Positions 7,710 through 16,155 of a stretch of 64,000 nucleotides of DNA are shown here, in pieces (the first letter of the stretch is position 1; each line of letters begins with the position of its first letter). Source of the DNA: an uncultured Bacteroidales bacterium. Its GTDB lineage: Bacteria; Bacteroidota; Bacteroidia; Bacteroidales; UBA932. The notes under the pieces were generated by a model that was not told the DNA's origin, searched no databases, and worked only from the letters and a program-made list of their open reading frames with translations. The position numbers were made by a program, and so were the translations under genes. The stretch lies in contig CALUPT010000013.1 of NCBI GenBank assembly GCA_944322715.1, forward strand, positions 1 through 64,000, written 5' to 3'.

Positions 7710-9443
7710 ATGAAGAGAATATCACTTTCATATTATATATTGTCCGTGTCACTGCTGTCCGTGTTCTCTCTGCAGCAGTCATACGCACAGTCATACAGGC
7801 AGGAGAGGGCTCTGGAGAACAGGATTGTCGATGCCGTCTCCGATTTCAATGACGGCAGGTACGGAGAGGCGGCGGAAAAGCTCGAGTCCATTGCGGCGGC
7901 CGATCCTGACAACGATGCCGCGCATTATTATCTCGGCATGGCCGATTTCCTTCAGAATGACTATGCGGCTGCCGAAGAGGAACTGCAGGCAGCCGTGCGG
8001 CTCGATTCGACCAATTTCTGGTACCGGTACAGGCTTGCAGCTGTCTATGCTGCCACTGACAGGAAAGAGCTTACGGTGGACATCTACAACGGCCTTCTCA
8101 GGGATTTCCCGAAAAAGAGCGACATATATTATTCCCTGATTGACCTGTACCTGTCGATGGGCAGGCTGGAGGATGCTCTCTCCACGCTGGATCAGATAGA
8201 TACAGTCTTCGGAAAGAACGACATATCCATCATGACCCGCTTCGACATCCTGAGGCGGCTCGGCAGGCAGGAGGAGGCATATCAGGTACTCGAAGCATAC
8301 AACAGGGAATATTCATCTCCGCAGGTCCTTTCACTGCTAGGGGATTACAGAATGTCGATGTATGACGATTCCACAGCACTTGCCTTCTATCAGGAGGCTC
8401 TGGACATAGCCCCGGACTTTGTCCCTGCCATGCTCGGAAAGTCGGAGGTCTACAGGATGACGAGAAGATATGATGACTATTTCCGTACGCTCGACAATTT
8501 TGTCAGTGACAAGGACATCCCCTCTCAGGGCAAATGTGATTATCTGAAGGCTCTTGTCCAGCATTCTGATCCCAATTTCCTCAGCAGGTTCCAGCCGAGT
8601 CTGGACTCTGTCATGACAGTGTGTATGGCCGTACATCCTGCGGACAGTGCGGTCACGGCTCTGGCGGGAATATATTATTACGGGACAGGCAGGCCGGAGA
8701 AATCCAGGGAATATTTTCTGGAGAATGTGCGGAACTGGCCGGAAAGCGTGTGGGCGGCAGCAAACTATGCGGAAGTGCTGATGTACACGGGTGACTGGAA
8801 GGAGCTGTCCTCCTTTACGAAGGAGGCTTACGGGAAATTTCCGGATGAGCTTGCGTTCCTGGAGATGTCCACTCTTGCCGACTACAATCTGAAGGCATAC
8901 GACGATGTCCTCGCCACCTGTTCCAGGATCATTGCTGTCGCACCGGATGACAGCGCCCGTACCCTTACGGCCTACACCACAATGGGGGACATATATCATC
9001 ATGTCGGGGAGAAGACAAGGTCATACAAGGCATACGAACAGGCGTTGAAGATAAATCCGGGATATCTTCCTGTGCTCAACAACTACGCCTATTTCCTGAG
9101 CCTTGACGGGAAGAAGCTGAAGAAGGCATATTCGATGAGCAAGGTGACGGTGGAAAAGGAGCCTGACAATGCGACCTATCTCGACACTTTCGGCTGGATA
9201 CTGTACCTTCAGGGCAAGTCAGCCGAAGCGAAGCCGTATTTCAAGCATGCCATGCTCTATGGAGGAAAGGAAAGTGCAGTGACGCTCGACCATTATGCCG
9301 AGGTACTGTTCGATCTTGGGGAATACAGTCTCGCCTTCGTCTATTGGACCCAGGCACAGGCAAAGGATACGGAAGGGGAGATACCCGGTCTGGAACAGAA
9401 GATCCGGCAGAGGAAAGCGGAGATGAACAAAAGGCTGAAATGA
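7710..9443 (+). CDS. Exported tetratricopeptide-repeat protein
   Basis: The 577-residue protein starts with a signal peptide (ILSVSLLSVFSLQQSYAQ) and is then a near-continuous solenoid of TPR helices. Clear repeat units include AAHYYLGMADFLQNDYAAAE, ALAFYQEALDIAPDF, SYKAYEQALKINPGYLPVLN and TYLDTFGWILYLQGKSAEAK. TPR arrays bind partner proteins, so a periplasmic or outer-membrane scaffold is likely. It overlaps the EnvC-like gene by 4 nt (ATGA), which suggests a shared task in envelope or peptidoglycan remodelling. The presence of a GGAGG ribosome-binding site is notable in a genome where few are seen. The precise function is unknown. Confidence 0.88.
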   Translation: MKRISLSYYILSVSLLSVFSLQQSYAQSYRQERALENRIVDAVSDFNDGRYGEAAEKLESIAAADPDNDAAHYYLGMADFLQNDYAAAEEELQAAVRLDSTNFWYRYRLAAVYAATDRKELTVDIYNGLLRDFPKKSDIYYSLIDLYLSMGRLEDALSTLDQIDTVFGKNDISIMTRFDILRRLGRQEEAYQVLEAYNREYSSPQVLSLLGDYRMSMYDDSTALAFYQEALDIAPDFVPAMLGKSEVYRMTRRYDDYFRTLDNFVSDKDIPSQGKCDYLKALVQHSDPNFLSRFQPSLDSVMTVCMAVHPADSAVTALAGIYYYGTGRPEKSREYFLENVRNWPESVWAAANYAEVLMYTGDWKELSSFTKEAYGKFPDELAFLEMSTLADYNLKAYDDVLATCSRIIAVAPDDSARTLTAYTTMGDIYHHVGEKTRSYKAYEQALKINPGYLPVLNNYAYFLSLDGKKLKKAYSMSKVTVEKEPDNATYLDTFGWILYLQGKSAEAKPYFKHAMLYGGKESAVTLDHYAEVLFDLGEYSLAFVYWTQAQAKDTEGEIPGLEQKIRQRKAEMNKRLK

Positions 9444-10627
9444 GGATGATGCTTTGGCACAGGATATTGCTTGTGGTGACGTTCGCTCTGGCGTATGCCG
9501 GTGCGGCATCTGCGCAGGACATCCGTCAGCATGAGGAAAGGAAGGCACGGCTCGAGAGGGAGATTGCCATCCTTGACAGACAGCTCGCCGACAATGCGGA
9601 CAAGTCCGAGGATGCCCTTTCCCAGCTCACCCTGATCAGGAAGAAGATATCCAACAGGAAAGCTCTCATTACTGAGAGCGACCGGCAGATAAGGCTCTAT
9701 TCGGATGAGATATATTCTACGCAGAGGCAGATAAACAGGCTTCAGGCGAGGGAGGACACACTTACCGGACATTATTCGAGGCTTGTGCGGAGCGCGTACC
9801 GGAACAGGGATGCGAAGATATGGTATATGTATATTCTTGCAAGCGAGGATCTCGGGCAGGCTTTCAGGCGTATCAGCTATTTCAAGGGCCTGTCTTCCGA
9901 AATGAAGGAGCAGGCAGTCAAGATACGTGAGACACGGGCTGACCTTGAAACGGAGAGGACAAGGCTTCAGGAACTGAAGTCCGCCGCGGAGAAGGTCAGG
10001 GCGCAGCGGCAGTCCGAACTGAAATCACTCCAGCAGGAGGAGGGCCAGTCAGCCCAGGTGGTGTCCAGGCTTAAACGCAACAGGACACGGTACCAGAAAG
10101 AACTGAATGCGAAGAAACGGCAGGTTGAGGCGCTGGACAGGGAAATCAGAAGACTTGTGGAGGAGGCTATGAAGGCATCATCCGACAAGAAAGATGGAGG
10201 GCAGGCGATAGACTACAGGCTTGCAGGGGAATTCTCGGCAAACAAGGGCAAGTTGCCGTGGCCGGCCGAAGGCCCTGTTATAGACCGCTTCGGACAGCAT
10301 TACCATCCTGTGTTCACCAGACTGAAACTCCCTTTCAATAACGGTATTACCATCGCCCTGTCCAAGGGGACTCCTGTGAAGGCAGTGTTTGATGGGGTGG
10401 TGAAGCAGATTGTGGTGATGCCGGGCTATAACCAGTGCGTGCTTGTGCAGCATGGAAACTATTTCTCATTCTACTGCAAGTTGAAGACGACCTCGGTAAA
10501 AGCCGGAGACAGGGTCAGGACCGGACAGACAATAGGAGAGGTGGACACTATCAACGGAGAGACCCAGCTGCATTTCCAGATATGGAAAGACCAGACTCCT
10601 CAGAATCCGGAGCTATGGCTCAGGTAG
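9440..10627 (+). CDS. EnvC-like murein hydrolase activator (degenerate LytM/M23 domain)
   Basis: About 395 residues: a signal peptide (LLVVTFALAYAGAASAQ), a long coiled coil (roughly residues 22-250, rich in E, R, K, Q) and a C-terminal LytM domain (about 275-395, from LPWPAEGPVIDRFG). The usual zinc ligand in the HNGID motif is replaced by Asn (FNNGITIA), and the first His of the HxH motif is Gln (TQLHFQIW). The domain is therefore probably not a peptidase. EnvC and NlpD use such dead LytM domains to activate cell-division amidases, the likely role here. The start at 9440 overlaps the upstream stop as ATGA. Longer upstream frame lacks a signal peptide. Confidence 0.88.
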   Translation: MRMMLWHRILLVVTFALAYAGAASAQDIRQHEERKARLEREIAILDRQLADNADKSEDALSQLTLIRKKISNRKALITESDRQIRLYSDEIYSTQRQINRLQAREDTLTGHYSRLVRSAYRNRDAKIWYMYILASEDLGQAFRRISYFKGLSSEMKEQAVKIRETRADLETERTRLQELKSAAEKVRAQRQSELKSLQQEEGQSAQVVSRLKRNRTRYQKELNAKKRQVEALDREIRRLVEEAMKASSDKKDGGQAIDYRLAGEFSANKGKLPWPAEGPVIDRFGQHYHPVFTRLKLPFNNGITIALSKGTPVKAVFDGVVKQIVVMPGYNQCVLVQHGNYFSFYCKLKTTSVKAGDRVRTGQTIGEVDTINGETQLHFQIWKDQTPQNPELWLR

Positions 10628-10650
10628 GGGAGAGGAAATCGGACAGGACA

Positions 10651-12177
10651 ATGAAAAAGAAGACGATATTCATTACCGGTGCCACAGGAAATATGGGATG
10701 GGCCGGATTTATGGAACTTTACAAAAAGAAGGACCGGTTCAGGCTGAAGATCCTGGCCAGGCCGAGCAGGAAGAACATAAGAAAACTGAAGCCTTACAGC
10801 GCTGATCCTGATGTGGAGATTGTCTGGGGAGACCTGACAAGCTACGAGGATGTCAGGGCAGGCGTTTCAGGCGCGGACTATGTACTGCATGTCGGTGGAA
10901 TGGTGTCGCCGGCAGCCGACTATTTTCCCGAAAGGACTATGGAAGTCAATGTCAGGGCTGCGGAGAACATTGTCAGGGCTGTGCTTTCCTCTCCTGATGC
11001 AGACAGAATACGGGTGGTTTATATAGGTTCTGTCGCCCAGTGCGGGGACCGGCTGTATCCTGTGCACTGGGGCAGGGCAGGAGACCCTGTCTATGCCAGC
11101 CGCTACGACAAATATTCGGTGTCGAAATGCATTGCGGAAAAGATAATCGCAGATTCCGGCATAAGATGGTGGGTGTCTCTCCGTCAGACAGGCATCCTCT
11201 ATCCCGGGATTCTTAAAGTATTGAACCCTACTGCTTTCCATGTTCCCATCCAGGGAGTTCTGGAGTGGGCGACCATCGAGGATTCAGGACGGTTGCTGGC
11301 AAATGTGGTGGAAGACACTGTCCCGGATGAGTTCTGGAACCGTTTCTACAACATAAGCAGCGGAGAGCAGTACAGGATGACCAATTATGAGTTCGAATCC
11401 CGCCTTATGGCGAGTCTCGGCCTCCCTGCTCCGGAGAAGGTCTTCGAGCCCCAGTGGTTCGCCACCCGGAATTTCCACGGGATGTGGTATACAGATGCGG
11501 ATATACTTGAAGACTATCTGCACTTCAGGGCGAATGTCCCGGTGGATGATTATTTCAAGGGATTGAAGAAGCAGCTTCCTTGGTTTTACAACCTCGCCTT
11601 TCTTGCTCCTGCGTTCCTGGTGAAACTCTTTATGCGCCCATTCGTTTATGAGAAGGGTATGGGAACCCAATGGTGGGTGGAGCATGATACAGAAAAGCTG
11701 AATGCATATTACGGCTCGATGGAAAACTACAGGTCTATAAAGTCATGGCGGCAGATGATACCGCCACACTGGAAGAAGAATATCCGGGAGGCCGAAGCGG
11801 CAGGGGAGATACGGGTGCTTGACCACGGCTATGATACATCCAGACCGGTGTATTCTCTTTCCGATGCGGAACTGGAAGCTGCGGCCGAGTTCCGCGGCGG
11901 GCATTTCCACGGTGAGTCCGGATATAATGATTCCGCCCGTACCGGCTCCGGGACGGCACTTGCATCCGACGGCGCAGCACCGGAAGAATGCTTCAGGAGG
12001 CCGGGTGCATTATATGAGTGGGAATGCGAGAACGGCCACCGTTTCCGTGCATCTTTGGAATATGTCCTTCTTGGAGGCGGCTGGTGCACCGAATGCCCGA
12101 TAGATGAAGTCTGTGACTGCACCACGGAGAAAAACAGGTTCATTTCACAGGTACTAAGGGCACAGTCCCCGGAATGA
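10651..12177 (+). CDS. Extended SDR NAD-dependent epimerase/dehydratase-family protein with Cys-rich tail
   Basis: The 508-residue protein has an N-terminal Rossmann fold with the nucleotide motif GATGNMGWAG, an acidic DLTSYEDV adenine-binding site and the YDKYSVSK catalytic YxxxK pair. These show a short-chain dehydrogenase of the extended epimerase type. The region after residue 350 lengthens it well beyond ordinary 310-350 residue epimerases. It ends in a Cys/His segment (CENGHRF then WCTECPIDEVCDC) that could bind zinc. The ATG at 10651 begins directly with MKKKTIFITGATG. It sits 23 nt downstream of the EnvC-like gene and its 3' end overlaps convergent nrdG by 38 nt. The substrate is unknown. 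Confidence 0.85.
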   Translation: MKKKTIFITGATGNMGWAGFMELYKKKDRFRLKILARPSRKNIRKLKPYSADPDVEIVWGDLTSYEDVRAGVSGADYVLHVGGMVSPAADYFPERTMEVNVRAAENIVRAVLSSPDADRIRVVYIGSVAQCGDRLYPVHWGRAGDPVYASRYDKYSVSKCIAEKIIADSGIRWWVSLRQTGILYPGILKVLNPTAFHVPIQGVLEWATIEDSGRLLANVVEDTVPDEFWNRFYNISSGEQYRMTNYEFESRLMASLGLPAPEKVFEPQWFATRNFHGMWYTDADILEDYLHFRANVPVDDYFKGLKKQLPWFYNLAFLAPAFLVKLFMRPFVYEKGMGTQWWVEHDTEKLNAYYGSMENYRSIKSWRQMIPPHWKKNIREAEAAGEIRVLDHGYDTSRPVYSLSDAELEAAAEFRGGHFHGESGYNDSARTGSGTALASDGAAPEECFRRPGALYEWECENGHRFRASLEYVLLGGGWCTECPIDEVCDCTTEKNRFISQVLRAQSPE

Positions 12178-12646
12178 TATCCTCCTCTTTGCCGGAAAGA
12201 TAGATTATCCTCTGGTTGGAACTGCCTCTGAACAGCAGGTCCTTGTCTTTTGCCGACTCTATGAACGGGCCGTCCACGAGGACATCGATATACGGCAGCA
12301 GCATTGACAGATGCGGATCCGCAAGGATTTCTTCGTACAGGAATCCTGTCCAGCACCAGATTGTCTTGCCTGTCTCCGTCTTTATGCGTCTGGCCAGTTC
12401 TGTGAATCCTTCCACCTGATAGAACGGGTCCCCTCCCGAAAATGATACGTTGCTGAATTCGTCAGCCTTGATGATTTCCATCAGGTCATCGATACTCATT
12501 TCCTTTCCCCCGTTCATGTCCCATGACTGCGGGTTATGGCATCCGGGACAATGGTGCAGGCAGCCGGCGCAATATATGGAAGTACGGAGACCGGGGCCAT
12601 CGGCCATGGTCTCCTCTATTATATCCAGTATCCGAAGATTGCGCAT
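12140..12646 (-). CDS. nrdG: Anaerobic ribonucleoside-triphosphate reductase activating protein
   Basis: This 168-residue radical SAM enzyme installs the glycyl radical on NrdD. The iron-sulfur motif is CLHHCPGC (Cx3CxxC) near residues 30-37, preceded by MADGPGLRTSIYCAG. SFSGGDPFYQ is the SAM-binding GGE-like motif, and the length fits the short NrdG family. It lies 59 nt downstream of nrdD on the same strand, the standard arrangement. The last 38 nt overlap the end of the convergent SDR gene, so the two transcripts would be complementary there. Confidence 0.95.
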   Translation of the reverse strand: MRNLRILDIIEETMADGPGLRTSIYCAGCLHHCPGCHNPQSWDMNGGKEMSIDDLMEIIKADEFSNVSFSGGDPFYQVEGFTELARRIKTETGKTIWCWTGFLYEEILADPHLSMLLPYIDVLVDGPFIESAKDKDLLFRGSSNQRIIYLSGKEEDIIPGTVPLVPVK

Positions 12647-12705
12647 ATCCGGGAGAATAATGTGTTCCCTGCTATGGAAAATTGCCGGGAAACGCCGCTG
12701 TTAAT

Positions 12706-14913
12706 CTATTTATGGACGACGCGGTCTCTCAGCTCAGCCAGTTTGGCGCTGTTCCACCGGCTTGTGGTGCCCACGAGGTATCCGGTGATTCTCTGGAGCT
12801 TGTCGATATTGTGCCCATGGCATTTGGGACATTCATCCATATCGGCATCCGCGCTCTCGTACCCGCAGTCCATACAGCGGTTGCGGTTGTGGTTCACCGA
12901 ACCATATCCGATGTCGTACTTGTCCATAAGGTCGACTATTGCCATAATGGCTTCAGGATTGTGTGTGGCATCCCCATCGATTTCCACATAGAATATATGG
13001 CCGCCTCCGGTAAGGGCATGGTATGGAGCCTCTATTTCCGCCTTGTGCTTAGGCGTGCAGTGGAAATATACTGGGACATGGTTGGAGTTGGTGTAATATT
13101 CCTTGTCCGTCACTCCCGGGATGATGCCGAATTTCTTGCGGTCCATTTTTGTGAATCTTCCTGCGAGACCTTCTGCCGGAGTCGCAAGCACGCTGAAGTT
13201 GTGCTGGTATTTCTCAGAGAACTCGTTGACCTTGTCTCTCATATAGGTGATGATTCTCAGTCCGAGTTCCTGGGCTTCCGGTGATTCCCCGTGATGCTTG
13301 CCGATGAGGGCGATGAGGGTCTCGGCCAGTCCTATGAAGCCTACTCCGAGAGTCCCCTGGTTTATTACAGACTCAATGGTGTCATCCTCCTTGAGCTTTT
13401 CGCTTCCCAGCCACAGTGCACCCATCAGGAGAGGGAACTGCTTCTTCATAGCCGTCTTCTGGAAGTTGTATCTTTCACAGAGCTGCTTGGCTGTTATGTT
13501 GAGGGCCCAGTCAAGTTTCTCGAAGAATTTGCGTATCCTCTCGTTCCTGTCTGGCTCGTTCATGCATTCGATTGCAATGCGAACGAGGTTTATCGTGGTG
13601 AAAGAGAGGTTTCCTCTTCCGATGGAGGTCTTCGGCCCGAACCTGTTCTCGAACACCCTTGTACGGCAGCCCATTGTGGCGACTTCGTATTCGTATCTCT
13701 TCGGGTCGTCCGCCCTCCACAGCTCATGACGGTTGAAAGGAGCATCGAGGTTGAGGAAGTTAGGGAAGAACCTCCTGGCGGACACTTTGCAGGCGAACCT
13801 GTAAAGATCGTAGTTCCTGTCTTCAGGAAGGTAGCTTACCCCTCTCTTCTTTTTCCATATCTGGATAGGGAAGATTGCAGTGGATCCGTTCCCAACCCCC
13901 TCGTATGTCGTATTGAGGATTTCCCTGATGACGCAGCGGCCTTCTGCGGAGGTGTCGGTGCCATAGTTTATGGAACTGAACACCACCTGGTTGCCTCCTC
14001 TGGAGTGGATTGAGTTCATGTTGTGGACAAAAGCCTCCATAGACTGGTGCACCCTGCTCACTGTCATGTTCACCGCATGCTGTATCACCCTCTCTTTCCC
14101 CTGGAGTCCGAGCAGATCCCTCTTGATATAGTCATCCAGCTGCACATCCTTGAGCTCGGAATAGTCTGTATTGGTCATTTCACTGACCTTGTCAATCTCT
14201 TCGCAGTATGCCTTCTTCACGAAAGGAGCCATATAGAAGTCGAACGCAGGGATGGCCTGGCCTCCGTGCATCTCGTTCTGTACAGTCTCCATCGAGATGC
14301 AGCCGAGGATGCTTGCCGTCTCTATCCTCTTTGCGGGACGGGACTCGCCGTGCCCTGCAAAGAATCCGTTCTTGAGTATCTTGTCAAGCGGATGCTGTAC
14401 GCATGTAAGGCTCTTCGTAGGGTAATAGTCCTTGTCATGGATATGGATGTAGCCGTTCTGCACCGCTTCCTTGACATCCTCGGAAAGCAGACACTCGTCC
14501 ACGAACGACTTGGTCGATTCGGAAGCGAACTTCATCATCATTCCTGCCGGGGTATCCGCATTCATGTTGGCGTTCTCCCTTGTCACATCCGTCGCCTGGG
14601 CCTCGATGATCTCCTGGAAGATTTCACGGGACTTGGCCGTCCTGGCAAGATTCCTCTGGTTGCGGTATGCAATGTATTTCTTTGCGACTTCCTTCCTCGG
14701 ACTGTTCATCAGTTCCATTTCCACACGGTCCTGGATGTCCTCTACACTCATGCTCTCCTGGTCGGCCTTGGAAATCCTTGCGGCAATTTCGGCGGCGAGA
14801 ACAATGTCCTCTCCTGCCTCCGTGACATCCATCGCCTTCGTGATGGCATCGATGATCTTCTTCTTGTCGAACTCTACGACCCTCCCGTCGCGCTTGATTA
14901 CATTCCTTATCAT
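12706..14913 (-). CDS. nrdD: Anaerobic (class III) ribonucleoside-triphosphate reductase
   Basis: The 735-residue enzyme makes deoxynucleotides without oxygen. It begins with an ATP-cone allosteric domain (IKRDGRVVEFDKKKIIDAIT), followed by the catalytic barrel. Near the C-terminus are four zinc-binding cysteines (CMDCGYES and CPKCHG) and the glycyl-radical loop RITGYLVGTTSRWN, where Gly711 is the expected radical site. nrdG follows downstream. A leader of about 100 nt separates the start codon from a TACCTTTG promoter element. The presence of this system fits an anaerobic lifestyle. Confidence 0.97.
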   Translation of the reverse strand: MIRNVIKRDGRVVEFDKKKIIDAITKAMDVTEAGEDIVLAAEIAARISKADQESMSVEDIQDRVEMELMNSPRKEVAKKYIAYRNQRNLARTAKSREIFQEIIEAQATDVTRENANMNADTPAGMMMKFASESTKSFVDECLLSEDVKEAVQNGYIHIHDKDYYPTKSLTCVQHPLDKILKNGFFAGHGESRPAKRIETASILGCISMETVQNEMHGGQAIPAFDFYMAPFVKKAYCEEIDKVSEMTNTDYSELKDVQLDDYIKRDLLGLQGKERVIQHAVNMTVSRVHQSMEAFVHNMNSIHSRGGNQVVFSSINYGTDTSAEGRCVIREILNTTYEGVGNGSTAIFPIQIWKKKRGVSYLPEDRNYDLYRFACKVSARRFFPNFLNLDAPFNRHELWRADDPKRYEYEVATMGCRTRVFENRFGPKTSIGRGNLSFTTINLVRIAIECMNEPDRNERIRKFFEKLDWALNITAKQLCERYNFQKTAMKKQFPLLMGALWLGSEKLKEDDTIESVINQGTLGVGFIGLAETLIALIGKHHGESPEAQELGLRIITYMRDKVNEFSEKYQHNFSVLATPAEGLAGRFTKMDRKKFGIIPGVTDKEYYTNSNHVPVYFHCTPKHKAEIEAPYHALTGGGHIFYVEIDGDATHNPEAIMAIVDLMDKYDIGYGSVNHNRNRCMDCGYESADADMDECPKCHGHNIDKLQRITGYLVGTTSRWNSAKLAELRDRVVHK

Positions 14914-15020
14914 GGTTCAGTCAGTGTTAGAGACGGTTCCGTCTGCCATCCCTTCGGCATCGGATCCGGATTCTCATGTTGTTTCTTGATTGTTTCCCGA
15001 TTGGTCTCGCAACCGGAAGA

Positions 15021-15028
15021 CAAAGGTA
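15021..15028 (-). promoter_or_regulatory. Candidate -7 promoter element for nrdDG
   Basis: TACCTTTG on the minus strand fits TAnnTTTG. No clean TTG -33 box is found at the normal distance. The predicted start near 15014 gives a leader of about 100 nt before nrdD. Confidence 0.5.
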
Positions 15029-15082
15029 TCATTATTTATCTTTTCACGGCAGGAAATGAATCAAAAGTTATCAACAATTACG

Positions 15083-15116
15083 AAAAATACCTGTTAAATC
15101 ATTGATTAACAGGTAT
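15083..15116 (-). terminator. Rho-independent terminator of the phosphopantetheinyl transferase gene
   Basis: Perfect 11-bp arms ATACCTGTTAA (15087-15097) and TTAACAGGTAT (15106-15116) enclose an 8-nt loop. On the minus strand the hairpin is followed by a run of five T. This fits termination of the leftward gene ending at 15184. The dyad could also be a regulator site upstream of nrdD. Confidence 0.7.
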
Positions 15117-15183
15117 ATAATTTATTAAATAAATTGGAAACGTTCAAATTTGGACAACAATGCTGTTACATTGGCCAGTAGGG

Positions 15184-15819
15184 TCATCCGACAACCCATA
15201 CGAGTACGTGCCGGTCGAAAACCATGTATTCCGGCTCGAATTCCTCCTCGTGTCCGTCCTTGTGAATGAACTTCGCCTCGAGTTCCCCTTCCGATCTCGG
15301 CGTGAACCTTTCGACTTCGATCTGCTCGGAGAAGTCGACCCTGTTCTGTGACATCCTTTTGAAGATGGCTTCCTTGGTGCACCAGTATATGGCAAGCTGC
15401 TCGTTTCTCCTGTCTTCATCTATGTCTTCGATCTCCTCTTCGGAGAGGACTTTTTTCCCGACAGATGAGAAATCCCTGTCCAGGGACTCTATGTCGATGC
15501 CCACATCATCCTCATCATGGGTGATTATGGCCACATACCTGTCCGTATGGGTTATGCTGATATTCGTTATGCAGTTTTCCAGGAACGGCTTGCCGTTGTC
15601 ATGGTGGTTGAGGTACATTTTCTCCTCGAATACGGTGTTGAGCAGGGCCCTCACTGCAAGTTTCTGCTTGCGCAATGTCTCGCTGCGGATAAGGGATATC
15701 TCCTCCATCTCATCCGTCGGGACGGAACTCAGGCCAATCAGTTCCTGTTCCGTCTCCGTAATCTGCCATACGGAAATCTCCGCCTTGTTGTCGAGGGTCT
15801 TTCTCAGATACAGTCCCAT
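15184..15819 (-). CDS. 4'-phosphopantetheinyl transferase (Sfp-type)
   Basis: About 211 residues. The enzyme moves the phosphopantetheine arm of CoA onto a carrier-protein serine. Conserved steps are seen in order: GKPFLENCITNISITHT, the magnesium-binding VGIDIESLDRDF and WCTKEAIFK, in which the Glu and Lys are catalytic. It is shorter than classical 230-residue Sfp but has all key motifs. No polyketide or peptide synthetase is nearby, so the target is probably the fatty-acid acyl carrier protein. The ATG at 15819 (MGLYLRKTLD) is preferred. The leader from the promoter at 16059-16089 is about 230 nt. Confidence 0.92.
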   Translation of the reverse strand: MGLYLRKTLDNKAEISVWQITETEQELIGLSSVPTDEMEEISLIRSETLRKQKLAVRALLNTVFEEKMYLNHHDNGKPFLENCITNISITHTDRYVAIITHDEDDVGIDIESLDRDFSSVGKKVLSEEEIEDIDEDRRNEQLAIYWCTKEAIFKRMSQNRVDFSEQIEVERFTPRSEGELEAKFIHKDGHEEEFEPEYMVFDRHVLVWVVG

Positions 15820-16058
15820 ATAAAACGTACTTTTTGTCTTTATGATTCCATGCCTCCGGTCCTGCCGATATACGACATCCCCGTATGTGCCAGGCAGGCG
15901 CATACGAAATACCCTTCCTCTTCATCGGAGGGAGTATCGACTATCATGAATATATAGCCCGACAACGGGTCTTCGGGTAAAGGATCCGTAAGATTTGCCG
16001 GATCTGTCAATATATGACTGGGAGGTTCCACAAATGTTAAACTTGTAAATTCAGGCGA

Positions 16059-16089
16059 CAAATATACTATTTTATTTTTTATGTACAAA
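16059..16089 (-). promoter_or_regulatory. Promoter driving the phosphopantetheinyl transferase region
   Basis: On the minus strand TTTG (16086-16089), 19 nt and TATATTTG (16059-16066) match the Bacteroidota promoter. The start site would be near 16052. An ATG-initiated frame that begins upstream at 16088 is therefore unlikely to start there. The 230-nt leader could hold a small gene (frame ending at 15840) but has no clear start. Confidence 0.65.
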
Positions 16090-16105
16090 AATCAAAACTG
16101 TTTCT

Positions 16106-16113
16106 TATATTTG
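16106..16113 (+). promoter_or_regulatory. Candidate -7 promoter element for mdh
   Basis: TATATTTG lies 43 nt upstream of the mdh ATG, divergent from the promoter at 16059-16089. The in-frame ATG at 16081 lies before the predicted start site, which supports the ATG at 16156. Confidence 0.6.
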
Positions 16114-16119
16114 CGGAGT

Positions 16120-16147
16120 TTTGGTAAAAGATATTTGGTAAAAGATA
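16120..16147 (+). repeat. Perfect 14-bp tandem duplication in the mdh leader
   Basis: TTTGGTAAAAGATA occurs twice head to tail (16120-16133 and 16134-16147), ending 8 nt before the mdh ATG. It may be a chance duplication or may affect translation. Confidence 0.85.
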
Positions 16148-16155
16148 ACTGTATT

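Noticed and set aside
14023..15105. Rightward 360-residue frame opposite nrdD
   Set aside because: Antisense to NrdD; no recognisable domain and extends through the nrdD promoter.
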